64,000 bases of DNA, taken from positions 19,198,157 to 19,262,156 of the forward strand of contig NC_080718.1 of assembly GCF_019097595.1 (NCBI RefSeq), read 5' to 3'. The notes beneath the pieces are model-generated. The model ran no database searches and was not told the origin of the DNA. It was given only the letters and a program-made list of their open reading frames with translations. Position 1 is the stretch's first letter, and each line of letters opens with the position of its first letter. The stretch is from Hemibagrus wyckioides. Its lineage: Eukaryota; Chordata; Actinopteri; Siluriformes; Bagridae. The translations under genes were made by a program, and so were the position numbers. Positions 19,497 to 29,759 of the stretch are shown in pieces.

Positions 19497-20135
19497 AAAA
19501 AAACATTCGAATATGTACACTACTAGTCAAACGTTTGGACACACCCTTTTAATTCAGTGTTCTTTGTTTAGGGGTTTATTTTCTACATTCTAGAACAATA
19601 CTGGAGATTTCAAAACTATGAAATAACACACATGGACTTAAGTAATCCATATGTAATGACAACAAAAAACAGTTGTTATTTTAAGACACGAAGGTCAGGT
19701 GCTCTGGAATAGTTCCCGCAAGAACAGTATTGTTAAGTGCATTTGCAAAACCCATCAAGCACCATGATGAAACTGGCTCACATGAAGGCCATCCCAGTAA
19801 AGCAAGACCAAAACTTACCTCTGCTGCAGAGGAGAAGTTCATTTAGAGTTACCAGCCTCAGAAATCACCAATTAACAGCACCTCAGATTAGAGCAATTAT
19901 GACGGCTTTACAGAGCATCAGTAGCAGACATATCTCAATATCAACTGTTCAAACAAGATTATTGTGTGTTTCAGCCGCCTTCAGCATTGTTTTACAATGT
20001 AGAAAGAAATAAACATCAGGAAAGACCATGGAATTAGAAGGTGTGTCCAAACTTTTGACTGGTAGTGTATGTGAATGTTGTTTGATTCAGAGGTTGTTAG
20101 AGTTCTTTTAAATAAAGATGTTTGATAACCAACAG
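19497..20135 (+). other. probable slc44a 3' UTR with poly(A) signals
   Basis: The stop codon is at 19494-19496. AATAAA hexamers occur at 20006-20011, inside the MITE, and at 20111-20116. The first would end the message within the transposon-derived sequence and the second shortly after it. The exact cleavage site cannot be read from sequence. Confidence 0.55.
19516..20069. mobile_element. Tc1/mariner-type MITE in the slc44a 3' region
   Basis: The ends are perfect-looking inverted repeats with a TA target duplication: TACACTACTAGTCAAACGTT at the left and AACTTTTGACTGGTAGTGTA at the right, each continuing into GGACACACC or its complement. The 554 bp body has no transposase frame but retains scrambled Tc1-like sequence (GGCTCACATGAAGG, GCAAGACCAAAACTTACCTC). 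It begins only 20 bp after the slc44a stop codon. Confidence 0.92.
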
Positions 20136-21010
20136 GTTGTGATTGCTTAAAGCATCATCATCATCATAAGTCCACTTTAAAGCATGGGTACATGTGATTT
20201 ATTGACTGTCTGATTAAAGTTCTGTTTTTTAAAATTTCGCACAAAATTAGCTCATGCAGCTGGTTTGGTTTATGACAATAAGCTATGTAAATGGATGTTA
20301 CTAATAATATAACATGAGTAGCTCCTGGCTACCTTCACTTGTGTATTGTAAATCTAACTGATGGTAAGGTGACTTGACTCTACCCTCTCCATCCTGATAT
20401 CACTTACAGCTACTGGAGGAAGAAAATTTAAAAACATGTCAAAGTACAATATGGATCTTAAAATAACTAAATCAATAAACATAAAAATGTGTGAAAACAA
20501 TGAAAGACTAAATGAAATGGATGAAAAATGTTACATTTGTCTACTGTAGTGACTAGAAAAGGAGGGGACATGATAGTGTTTAATACAAACCATACTTGAA
20601 GATAAAGCTAAGGAAATGCTGCATCTTACTAAACATAAAAAAAAGTCTACATATTGTTTGAGTGGCCTGTGTGGATAATGACCGTGCCAAATTAGCAACG
20701 TGCAAGGAAAATTGCTGTCTGAAGGAGACAAGCACAGTGTCATCCACATAGCCCTGGTATGAGAACTCATGTGAGGATATAACTTCACCAAGTAATGAGT
20801 ACTAAGCCTAGTGGGATATCAGTGTTTCAAGCAGATACTGACCCCCTCCATGTCACCAGTCTTTTATTTGTTTACAATTTTTTTTATTAAGATCATTAAT
20901 CTTAGACTTTGTGACATGGCATATAACATAAATCCATTTCATATTTCCTAAAATCCCACCAAAGGCTTTTATGGGCAGCCATAGTCTCCCACAGGAGAAT
21001 GTATAATAAA

Positions 21011-21064
<54 letters not shown>

Positions 21065-21326
21065 TTCTAACAATTACAGTGGGTAAATAAAGTTTAATGT
21101 ATTGCACGTTATACCATATTTAGACGGACAATATTTGATAAGAAGAAGCAGGAGAAGAAGAAGATGACGATAAGGAGGAGGAGGAGAAAGCGCTCCTATT
21201 GGTCATTCCAATGCGGCGGGAGGCGGGGTTTGCTGAAATACAGGTGCGGGGAAAAATGAATAACGGTATCCGGCTACCGAGAACTACATTGATTACCACA
21301 AATACGCTTGAATATCTTTTGATCAT
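20136..21326. other. intergenic spacer, no gene seen
   Basis: AT-rich DNA containing an AAT microsatellite (about 21008-21060) and a purine-rich GAAGAAG/GGAGGA patch near 21140-21190. The apparent tyrosine- and serine-rich frames here are translations of those simple repeats. I see no exon. Confidence 0.7.
21008..21060. repeat. (AAT)n microsatellite
   Basis: About 17 AAT units. Confidence 0.96.
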
Positions 21327-21335
21327 AATTTATGG

Positions 21336-21475
21336 CGTCAAATCCGTGCCATAAGTATCGTACTCGTAAAAAATGATCGTACTCGTAAAATAAAAAATCG
21401 TAGTCGTAAAAAGTATCGTACTCGTAAAATAAAAAAATCGTACTCGTAAAAGAAAATATCGTGCTCGTGAAGTAA
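21336..21475. repeat. imperfect tandem array with a CGTACTCGTAAAA core
   Basis: Six imperfect copies of an AT-rich unit built on TCGTACTCGTAAAA lie in the outer left arm of the inverted-repeat element. The right arm has only one recognisable equivalent (TTTTTTACCAGTACGA), plus a duplicated CACGTAAAAATAAATAAAA-like unit. Confidence 0.85.
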
Positions 21476-21986
21476 ATAAAACACGTGAATCACAAGGATG
21501 CTAGTTTGTTCTTTCCAGCATGCTAGTGTTTGTTATTCCAAAAATCACACGTAGAGTTTTACGCAGAGTTTTATCACTGCTTCTCAACCTACTGCCCATC
21601 TCTAGCCAATCAGTAAAGTGACGTCACTGACGCGCGACTCTGCCGGTTAGTGTTTGAACCTGTCTTAAGCAAGTGAGATGGTTTAATTAATACGTTTAAA
21701 GTTTCTTATATGTGTGTCTATTGTAGTATCGTGTCAAACCTCCTGGTATTATGCTAAAGAGTATTTTAATGAATTGGACAAGTGTATCATTGTACAATCT
21801 TTAGCATCATAGCATAGCGTTACTGTTGCTCAAACAGTAGAGTAGTTCGCTAGCAGCACTAAGCTCATGTGTTCAGTTTCATCGTGATGAAATGTATAGC
21901 TTTAAAGTAATGTAATTCACTTTGTGTTTACTCTTATCTCTGTATTAACCCAGACTCTTAACCAGAGTCCTGTATCACTGCATCCA

Positions 21987-22085
21987 CAGGCTCAGGTCAG
22001 TCAGATACAGGGTCAAATACAGGCTCAGGTCAGTCAGATACAGGGTCAAATACAGGCTCAGGTCAGTCAGATACAGGGTCAGCAG
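21987..22085 (+). repeat. 33 bp tandem repeat, three copies
   Basis: The units begin at 21987, 22020 and 22053, and each contains CAGGCTCAGGTCAGTCAGAT. The unit is a multiple of three and is open in one frame, reading AQVSQIQGQIQ per copy, but there is no independent sign that it is translated. It lies inside the inverted-repeat element. Confidence 0.9.
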
Positions 22086-22530
22086 GATCAGAGACAGACA
22101 CATGCACTGATCAGGAAATGGCCAAGTCCATGCTGGTGCTGTAATGAAGCATAGATTCCCCATGCAATGTTTTCAAGCTAGATATTCAGTTTTATATGAG
22201 AATATGAAAGTCTGCTTCATTTCTCTTTATCACATTTTTGGCTCTTTCCCCGATATTTTCAGGAGGCAGCCTGCCTGTGGAAAAAGAAGAATAAACACTG
22301 TTCCAGAAACCAGGAAAGATGATAAAAGCTTTAGTCTGAATGTTCAGGGCTGTCATTACAGTAGTGTTCTTGCTTATAGAAGATGTACTTGTTTGATATA
22401 TAAAATACAGTTGTTTTTTTGTATAATATTTTTAAAGTATTTGACTCTGCACTTTTTGACTGCAGTTTTTATAATTCTGTGTCAAGGGCTGTTACTGCTA
22501 GTTCTGTCCTATGTTGAAAAAAAGAAATAA

Positions 22531-23104
22531 ATAAAATAAAGTTTTATTAAAGCAGTGAGTGTTACTGTTTAATATTAAAGCCAGCGAGAGAGAGGGAGAG
22601 CTGTTTATTCATATTATAACAATGGCTTCTTGTCAGAGTCAAGCTCAAAATAAGTCTTTAAATTAGAATTTATTTCTAGACTCTTTGTTTCTGTCTGTGT
22701 GCTAGAGACAGATCAACATCATTATGGAGTTGCATGCCACCATAAAAGCTGCAGGAGGATTTAGGGTTAGATGCATTGCAAAGTGATGCTATAAATGTAA
22801 TTAAAACACGTTTATTCCACAATTTGCTGCACATAGTTTAAAACTAATAAATACAGATATCCTCAAAAGTCTCAGGATGGGGAGTTTGGGTCAGTATGTG
22901 TCCTAAACTGTGCCTGTGGTCACAGCATCCACTCCAGTCTCTGTAAGCATAACCCAAATACTCTGCTCCTCCAGGAATAAAACAATGTCATCCACACCTG
23001 CACAAAACAACTGGGACATTTAAGAACCATTGTAGACATATTACACCTGATTCCTTGGACAATTAAGGCATCTAACGAACGTATACATTGGTATCGAGTA
23101 CATG
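22531..23104. other. interior of the inverted-repeat element, no gene recognised
   Basis: Follows a cluster of AATAAA-like hexamers at about 22525-22545. It contains GAGAGAGAGGGAGAG and otherwise unremarkable sequence. Short frames occur on both strands; none resembles a transposase or other family I know. Confidence 0.5.
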
Positions 23105-23771
23105 TAGTAGTGCGTAATCGCCATCTTCTCACTTAAGACAGGTTCAAACACTAACCGGCAGAGTCGCGCGTCAGTGACGTCACATTACTGAATGGCTAGA
23201 GTAGATTGAGAAGTAGTGGACTAATGGGGCCTTTTATCCCGCCCCCTAATCTGCATAAAACTCTACGCGTAATTTTTGGAACACTAGCATGTAGGAAAGA
23301 ACAAACTAGCATCCTTGTGATTCACGTGTTTTATTTATTTTTACGTGTTTTATTTATTTTTTACCAGTACGATACTTATGGCGCGGATTTGACGCCATAT
23401 TAATGTGCTATTTACAAAAAGGACATTTGTGATTGCTCATTGTTCACTATAGCCCTGAAGGTTTCTAACACTTGGATCCGAAACGATAAATAAACCTGCA
23501 GCCCATTTTCTTCTTCTTTGGATCTAGTGTCAGCATTTTGACGAACATTACTGCCACCTAGTGTGCGCGACGGCATTGCACATGGGTGATGAATGGGTTA
23601 AATAACCAGCCAGAATCCCCACACTTCAGGCAGATTCCACGCATCTGAGTGCACACACAGAGCTAAATACAGTGCTGTGTGTCCCAACATTAACCTAATC
23701 AGTCGTACTTCTTTATTTCCATCCCTTCCAGCAAAGCGTTTCACTGTCACAGAATCGAAATACTCCCTACC

Positions 23772-24566
23772 TACACTATATTGCCAAAAGTTTTGGGACA
23801 CCCCTCCAAATCACTGTATTCAGAGGTTGGGCTTGGCCCATTAGTTCCAATGAAAGGAACTCTTAATCCTTCCTGTAACAACATGACTCCACACCATTGC
23901 ACAAAGCAAAGTTCATAAATACAGGGATGAGCGAGTTTGGTGGTGGAGGAACTTGACTGTCCTGCACAGAGTCCTGACCTCAACCTGATAGAACACCTTT
24001 GGGATGAATTAGAACGGAGACTGTGAGTCAGGCCTTCTCGTCCAGCATCAGTGCCTGGCCTCACAAACGCACTTCTAGAGGAATGGTCAACAATTCCCAG
24101 AAACACACTCCTAAACCATATGGAAAGCCTTCCAAGAAGAGCTGAATCTGTTATTACTGCAAAGGGCAGGCTAACTCTATATTCCATTCATGTGCATGTA
24201 AAGGCAGACTTCCCAGTTTTGGCCTGGTTCACAGTCTCGGCTCTAATTCATCCCAAAGGTGTTCTATCAGGTTGAGGTCAGGACTCTGTGCAGGACAGTC
24301 ATGTTCCTCCACACCAAACTCACTTATCCATGTCTTTAAGGACCTTGCTTTGTGCACTGGTGCTCAGTCATGTTGGAACAGGAAGGGGTCATCCCCAAAA
24401 TGTTCCCACGAAGTTGGGAGCATGAAATTGTCGTAAATGTCTTGGTATGTTGAAACATTAAGAGTTCCTTTCACTGGAACTAGGGGGCTGAGCCCAGCCC
24501 CTGAAAAACAACACCTGAATTCAATGATATGAAGGGGTGTCCCAAAACCTTTGGCAATATAGTGTA
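23772..24566. mobile_element. palindromic (foldback) Tc1-like element
   Basis: The termini TACACTATATTGCCAAAAGT and CTTTGGCAATATAGTGTA are Tc1-type inverted repeats with TA ends. Unusually, the inner sequence is also inverted: 23930-24012 and 24228-24322 are near-identical complements containing TGTCCTGCACAGAGTCCTGA and CACCTTTGGGATGAATTAGA. The arms encode the C-terminal transposase segment (LIEHLWDELERRL), once on each strand. Confidence 0.88.
23955..24180 (+). pseudogene. Tc1-like transposase C-terminal fragment
   Basis: Readable segments, with frameshifts, include LIEHLWDELERRL, which corresponds to the region around the last catalytic acidic residue of the DDE domain, and VPGLTNALLEEWSTIP followed by RRAESVITAKG from the C-terminus. 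The upstream half of the protein is missing. Confidence 0.8.
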
Positions 24567-26074
24567 TCTACCTGGGCATAAACAAAGCGTGCATTATGGG
24601 ATATAATTAGAGATGCATAATGTGATTGGGGTCACTTTTTCTAGTGCTGTGAACAGAATTTTATCAAAGATGGCGGATGGTTTAAACCCCTGTGTCACAG
24701 TTAACCCCTGTGTTCTGTTGCCTTATGGGTGCAGTTCAGTAAAGTGGACTTTGGACAACAGAAAAAAATACTTCACAATTTTTCTTGAAAAAAAAAAATC
24801 AAAACAACAACAAACAAACAAAAAAACACACCATAATGCCAGAACATGCAAAAGTCACGTGACATATATAGAGTAAATATATATTAATTGGACTGAAGGT
24901 GGAGAGCTGAGAATAAGAACCATAATATTAATGTTATTCTACTTTAGACGTGATATCTTGCCCTGAACACAAGGACAAAACAGTTAATGGACACAATTCT
25001 GCTGTGCGATGGCCAAAATAGTTACTTTTTTTTTTACAGTTAAGTACCACTAGATGTCGACACTTTATTGTAAACATTATTGAGTTTTGTGTAAGAGCCT
25101 CACTCCTCAACTCTAAGCCAACAGATATATCGTCTTCACAAATCACAAATGTGTATGATTTCAAGTATTTTCACCATCAGAATAAGAATATTAGCATCCC
25201 ATTATCTGGTATTACAAGTAACATGTCCATCAAAGAAAATTTCGCTTGGTGTGGTGTGACATACATTCAAATACAAGACACTATGAAAAGTACACAACCT
25301 GTGAATGTTGTTCAGTAAACAACAGAATGCAATACAGTGAAAGGACATCCATCTATTATACTTTACTATTGAATAATTTCCACACTACAAGTCTGTGTAT
25401 TAAAATTCTATGATGGTTGCAATGCTAGGGCTAGATCATATCTTATCTATCGCTTTATAAAATGAAGAATGATTTGGAATAGAGACAGTTTAATTGTATC
25501 TTGTCACAGTGAAGACAAACAGTTTCAGTTACAAACTGTAATACAGTCTCACTGCAAACCATAACTGCAAAAGCCTCTGTACTTATCATACCCGCTAACA
25601 CACTGAGATCACACAATCATCACTACTTTTCTACCTACTTCACACTATCTATTAACATTCTGGGACTGCTCAGTACTATTTGCACCTTACTTGCACAACT
25701 TTCATTAACAACCTCAATGTATAATATATAAATAGATATGCAAACATATCCAGATACAGTATATAATATTACTATTCTTGAGCATTTTGCGTAAATTATT
25801 GCTTTAGTCTACCTGAGCCTCACCTAAGTATTTCACTGACATCTGTGCATATGACAAAAAACCTTGATCCATAGGAACAAAATCTACTGTAGATCAACAT
25901 ATATCTTTGCAATTTAGCCTATATTGTTATTTTGGTTTATATAACCCTTATTAAAAAATTAAATTAAATTAAACAAAACTGTTTAATCATTAGGGCAGTA
26001 TTTAGTTAGACCACTTCACCAAACATACATTTTGTCAATCATCATAATTCTGTTGTAAAAAGACCACTCATATG

Positions 26075-26261
26075 TGCACACCTGACCATCACACCCACAT
26101 GTGGGCTATCAGCCAAACTGTTGCCGCAAAGTACCAAGAAGACGATTAAAAAAATATCTGGAACTAAGAGGCCTAGACCAAACATGTTCCAGATGGATAT
26201 CAACAAGTACATATGTATTTGTGATGGTCAGGTGTCCACATACTTTTGGCAATGTAGTGTA
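26075..26261 (-). mobile_element. truncated Tc1-like MITE remnant
   Basis: The right end reads GTCCACATACTTTTGGCAAT followed by GTAGTGTA, a Tc1-type terminus. The left side retains CACACCTGACCATCACACCC, the inverted counterpart, without the outermost bases. About 190 bp remain, with no coding capacity. Confidence 0.8.
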
Positions 26262-26862
26262 TTTGAAATTGAAGCATTTTCTCTTGCATGTTTAATCAAT
26301 GTATCAAAAAAAGGGGGGGGGGGATAGGCAAAGACCCCTGGGGGTTATATGAGAATGTACAGTTAAATATCTGAGCAGTGAGTGTTTGTGCAATCACACT
26401 GAGATTGTTACTGATATCTGCAGTAAAGAGCACATGTGCCACTTATAAGAGAGGAGGGATGTAGGGAGGATTGTGGCCCGGGGAATTGTTAGTAATGTTG
26501 ATACCCTGTAGTTTAATGGTTTACGTCAGTAATAATCCTGGATCTGCAGGGAAATAGTAAAATACTGATATACATAAGGTTATCTATGGGGACTGGCAAA
26601 TATTTCATTAGGATATTACTATTTGATTAAGTACTCGCTGAGTACATCCTGGATCTTTAGATGCTAAATACATAGATCCTAAGGGGAAAATGTCTTCATT
26701 CAGGTGGATTTATTTTATGACTTGCAAAGTTGTGTGTAAAAATTTGTGCATTACAAAAAGGAATGTAACAGTAGAAGAACGGAATCATGTGTATTGCTAT
26801 GATTGTAAAAGTTAATTAATGATAGATTTAGCAGTTTTGTGAATAAATAGGCCACAGGCTAT

Positions 26863-26899
<37 letters not shown>
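26863..26899. repeat. (CT)n microsatellite
   Basis: About 18 CT units. Confidence 0.96.
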
Positions 26900-26901
<2 letters not shown>

Positions 26902-27343
26902 CCTCTTGTAGTGTGCTGCAATGACCCACCACCTGGACTACTCTACTATGTACAAACTGCAAATTTTCCTTCCAGTAACTGACCAAATAGATGTTTATAA
27001 CCAGCTGGTCACCTCCCCCTCCTACTGCGTCTTCTACCACTATGGCTGTGAGCTCCATTTAAAGACCAGTTGTGTCACTCCTGGCTTTGTTCTTAAACAA
27101 AGAGATCTGCCGTTCATCTGCCCATAATTGGGCCAGGCCTTGGAATGTGCTTGATGTCTCCGCGTGGCCATTACTGCACCGGCAGGGATGCTGGGAGATG
27201 GAGTGGAAACTACTCTCATCGATCTTGGGATGACAGTGCAGGGCCCCAACAGAAATACAGAAAGAAGACCCATTATGGTTCCTTATGGTCTTAAATGAAA
27301 TATTCTCACTCTCATTCTATGAAGATGATAATTAAAAGTAACC

Positions 27344-27388
<45 letters not shown>
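27344..27388. repeat. (GT)n(GA)n compound microsatellite
   Basis: About 9 GT units pass into about 14 GA units. Confidence 0.95.
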
Positions 27389-28206
27389 CCAGGACATGGG
27401 AAGCCATTGACCTGTTGCACATCATTAGCACAATAATAATGATAACATTATGACAGTTCCTCAGTTAACACTCTATACTACTGATTGGAAGAATCTGAGT
27501 TCAGATGTTCTAATGACTTGCTGTTGGGTCCCTTGAACAAGCCCCTTATCCCTTTACTGTAACTCAATAAAATAATGTGCCAAATAAATAAACATAAATG
27601 CACATATATTTTGTTTTTAGATTTTAAATGTTATCTAGACTTATTTGAATCAGGCTTTGTGATCTAAATTTACTTAATGTTTTATATACTCTATAACTTT
27701 GGAACCTTAAATGGAATGTATTGCAGTGTACTGTCCTGCCTTTAGACAATCAACTGGAGTGGGGGTGGAGTATGCATTTCTAGTCTGGGTGTTTAAGCAT
27801 GTTGATGGCCTAGACGTGCTTGATGAAGCAGACGGGGGTGATGGGTAAAGGGCACCGGTCCCCAGCAGCAGCCCTTTGGACCGTCTCCCAGCCAATGGCT
27901 CTATTTCCTCCCGGCCGTCTGGGCCCCAGGTGCCAGGTGGGTCATTGGGCTGTTGAATCCAGCACTGTACTGCCTGTGCCTGATCTTAATGACCTCCTCC
28001 AGGGCTGCCTACCCATTGTGATTCACTCACCCCCTCCAACTCCACTACAATTCACAGGTCTGATATCCCACCTCACCGGAGCCTGAGTGCAATATCTGTG
28101 TGTATAGGCATCCATTTGGTGTGTGGAAGCAGACTACATTGACAGTTATTCCAGAGTGAGTATTATAATGTCCTATAAACACTCCCACACTGATATTGAT
28201 CAGCCC

Positions 28207-28627
28207 TATAAATACCTTAGGCTGCAGACTGGAAGCTGAAGTAGAACAGACAGCATTAATGTAGTATTTCACTTTTACTGTTTCGAGTTAGTAAGTATTG
28301 CTATAATTGTCTCCATGACAGGGTTTATTTTTCCTCCTATGAAAGAAGTAGCTTTGGCTTTGCTGAGATATTGTTTGTTGGACAAGAAACGAGAACATTG
28401 AGTGCTGCATACTTGGTTGATTTTATTATATCTAGATTCTAGGAACCATATCAAGTTTTTTATTTAAATTTGTGAAAAATCTTTTTCCCTCTTCTATTTT
28501 CATTCAGCAACAAACCACACCCTGATTATGGACAGGACACCACCTGGTTTGTATTTCTACTGAGATCTCTCTTCAGACGATGGAGTGAATCCGAGCAGAG
28601 AAAGCAGCTTTCATCAGAGGAGGATTG
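28207..28627 (+). ncRNA. candidate two-exon transcript (TATA box plus splice signals)
   Basis: TATAAATA at 28207-28214 is followed by a possible first exon ending at 28290 with a full donor (GTTA then GTAAGTATT), an intron ending CATTCAG at 28507, and a possible second exon ending at 28627 (GGATTG then GTAAAG). Only short frames exist, so a non-coding RNA is more likely than a protein gene. Everything here rests on signal matches; transcription is unproven. Confidence 0.25.
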
Positions 28628-28799
28628 GTAAAGCAAAGCATAAATGTGCGTATAGCATGCCAAAACAGGCTGAAAAAGGCTTAGAATATCCATTGGAAAT
28701 GAAGAAGTATGTTCTAACACTTGGGGAATTCCCTGTTACTAGAGGTCCGGTGGTTGGAAAGGTCAGAAGCAAAAAGATGGTATGAAAATTACAAGCCAT

Positions 28800-29711
28800 G
28801 TAAATTATTACTTGTGGGTGATAATGAACATTTTGGATGTTGAGTGCTTGGTCTCAACATTAGTCACTTTCACCTCACATAAATGTAAACGTGCTGCTAC
28901 AACAAACTCTCATGTAGTTTAAGTGTCAAAGAGATTAACTAAGTGTGTCTCTCACATAGCCATTCTGTGTGTATGCACGTGTATACAGAGACAATTGAGA
29001 GAGGGAAGTATTAGGTGAATACACTGGTGCTCATCCAAGCAGCTTATCCTTTGCTGGTTTTATTGGTAACATTTTTAGAACATCAGAGCTAAAATCTGTC
29101 TATTTTGACAGTAAGAAGATTGATTCTGTGATTGTACGAGCATAGTTTGCTTCTGTTATCATGCCTTAGGAGCGATCTGGATCTCTGTAGAGTTGGTATT
29201 TGAGATACAAGTAAGGAATCATGCCTTAGCCAGTACCCAAACTACAGATTATTTAGACAGGATAAGTTAAATGCCTTTTCACATTACAGCACAAATAATG
29301 TTCTCAGTAGAACAACTCCACTGCTCTATGTGTTCATCTTATAATGCAATGAAATTCTACCTCACTGTCTGATTAAAGAAAAAAAAAAACCCTAAATAAT
29401 AACATACCATGTGCACATTTTACATTCACACCTGCAGCTGCCACTAAACGAACAGGATATCTTTCCAGGGCTGTCTTTACTACTACTGACCTACACATGT
29501 CCGTGAGGTAGGAAGCACTTTGTTCTGATGGAGCTGCAACATTCAAGACAGAGGGACACTCAGGGTCAGCCAATAATGCTGTTCCCCTGCAGCCTAGGTG
29601 CTTTCTGCATGAATGTCTGTATAACCGTGCCAGCATAACTTCAGCACTGGCACTGGCCTTCTAAAGTAACTGTGTCTGGTTTGAGACACCCCCTCCCAAC
29701 CACAACATATG

Positions 29712-29759
<48 letters not shown>

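Larger units (their letters stand above)
21327..23405. mobile_element. unclassified DNA element with long terminal inverted repeats
   Basis: The outer ends TGGCGTCAAATCCGTGCCAT and ATGGCGCGGATTTGACGCCA are inverted copies, flanked on both sides by TA. Similarity continues inward for about 300 bp on each arm, including ATCACAAGGATGCTAGTTTG, GTGACGTCACTGACGCGCGA and TAGTGTTTGAACCTGTC and their complements. The interior (about 1.4 kb) has no recognisable transposase. Likely a non-autonomous DNA transposon; TA duplication would fit a Tc1/mariner-like mechanism, but the termini match no family I can name. Confidence 0.8.
24567..28200. other. intergenic, no gene seen
   Basis: AT-rich spacer with a truncated Tc1-like end (26075-26261), a CT run (26863-26899) and a GT/GA run (27344-27388). 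The interval 27700-28090 is GC-richer, free of recognisable repeat, and resembles non-coding conserved DNA. Frames here lack splice support or family similarity. Confidence 0.6.

Noticed and set aside
20853..21107. Tyrosine-rich 84-codon frame on the minus strand.
   Set aside because: It is the translation of the AAT microsatellite.
22144..22530. 128-codon frame inside the inverted-repeat element as a transposase.
   Set aside because: No DDE, helix-turn-helix or zinc-finger pattern visible; hydrophobic C-terminal half comes from AT-rich DNA.
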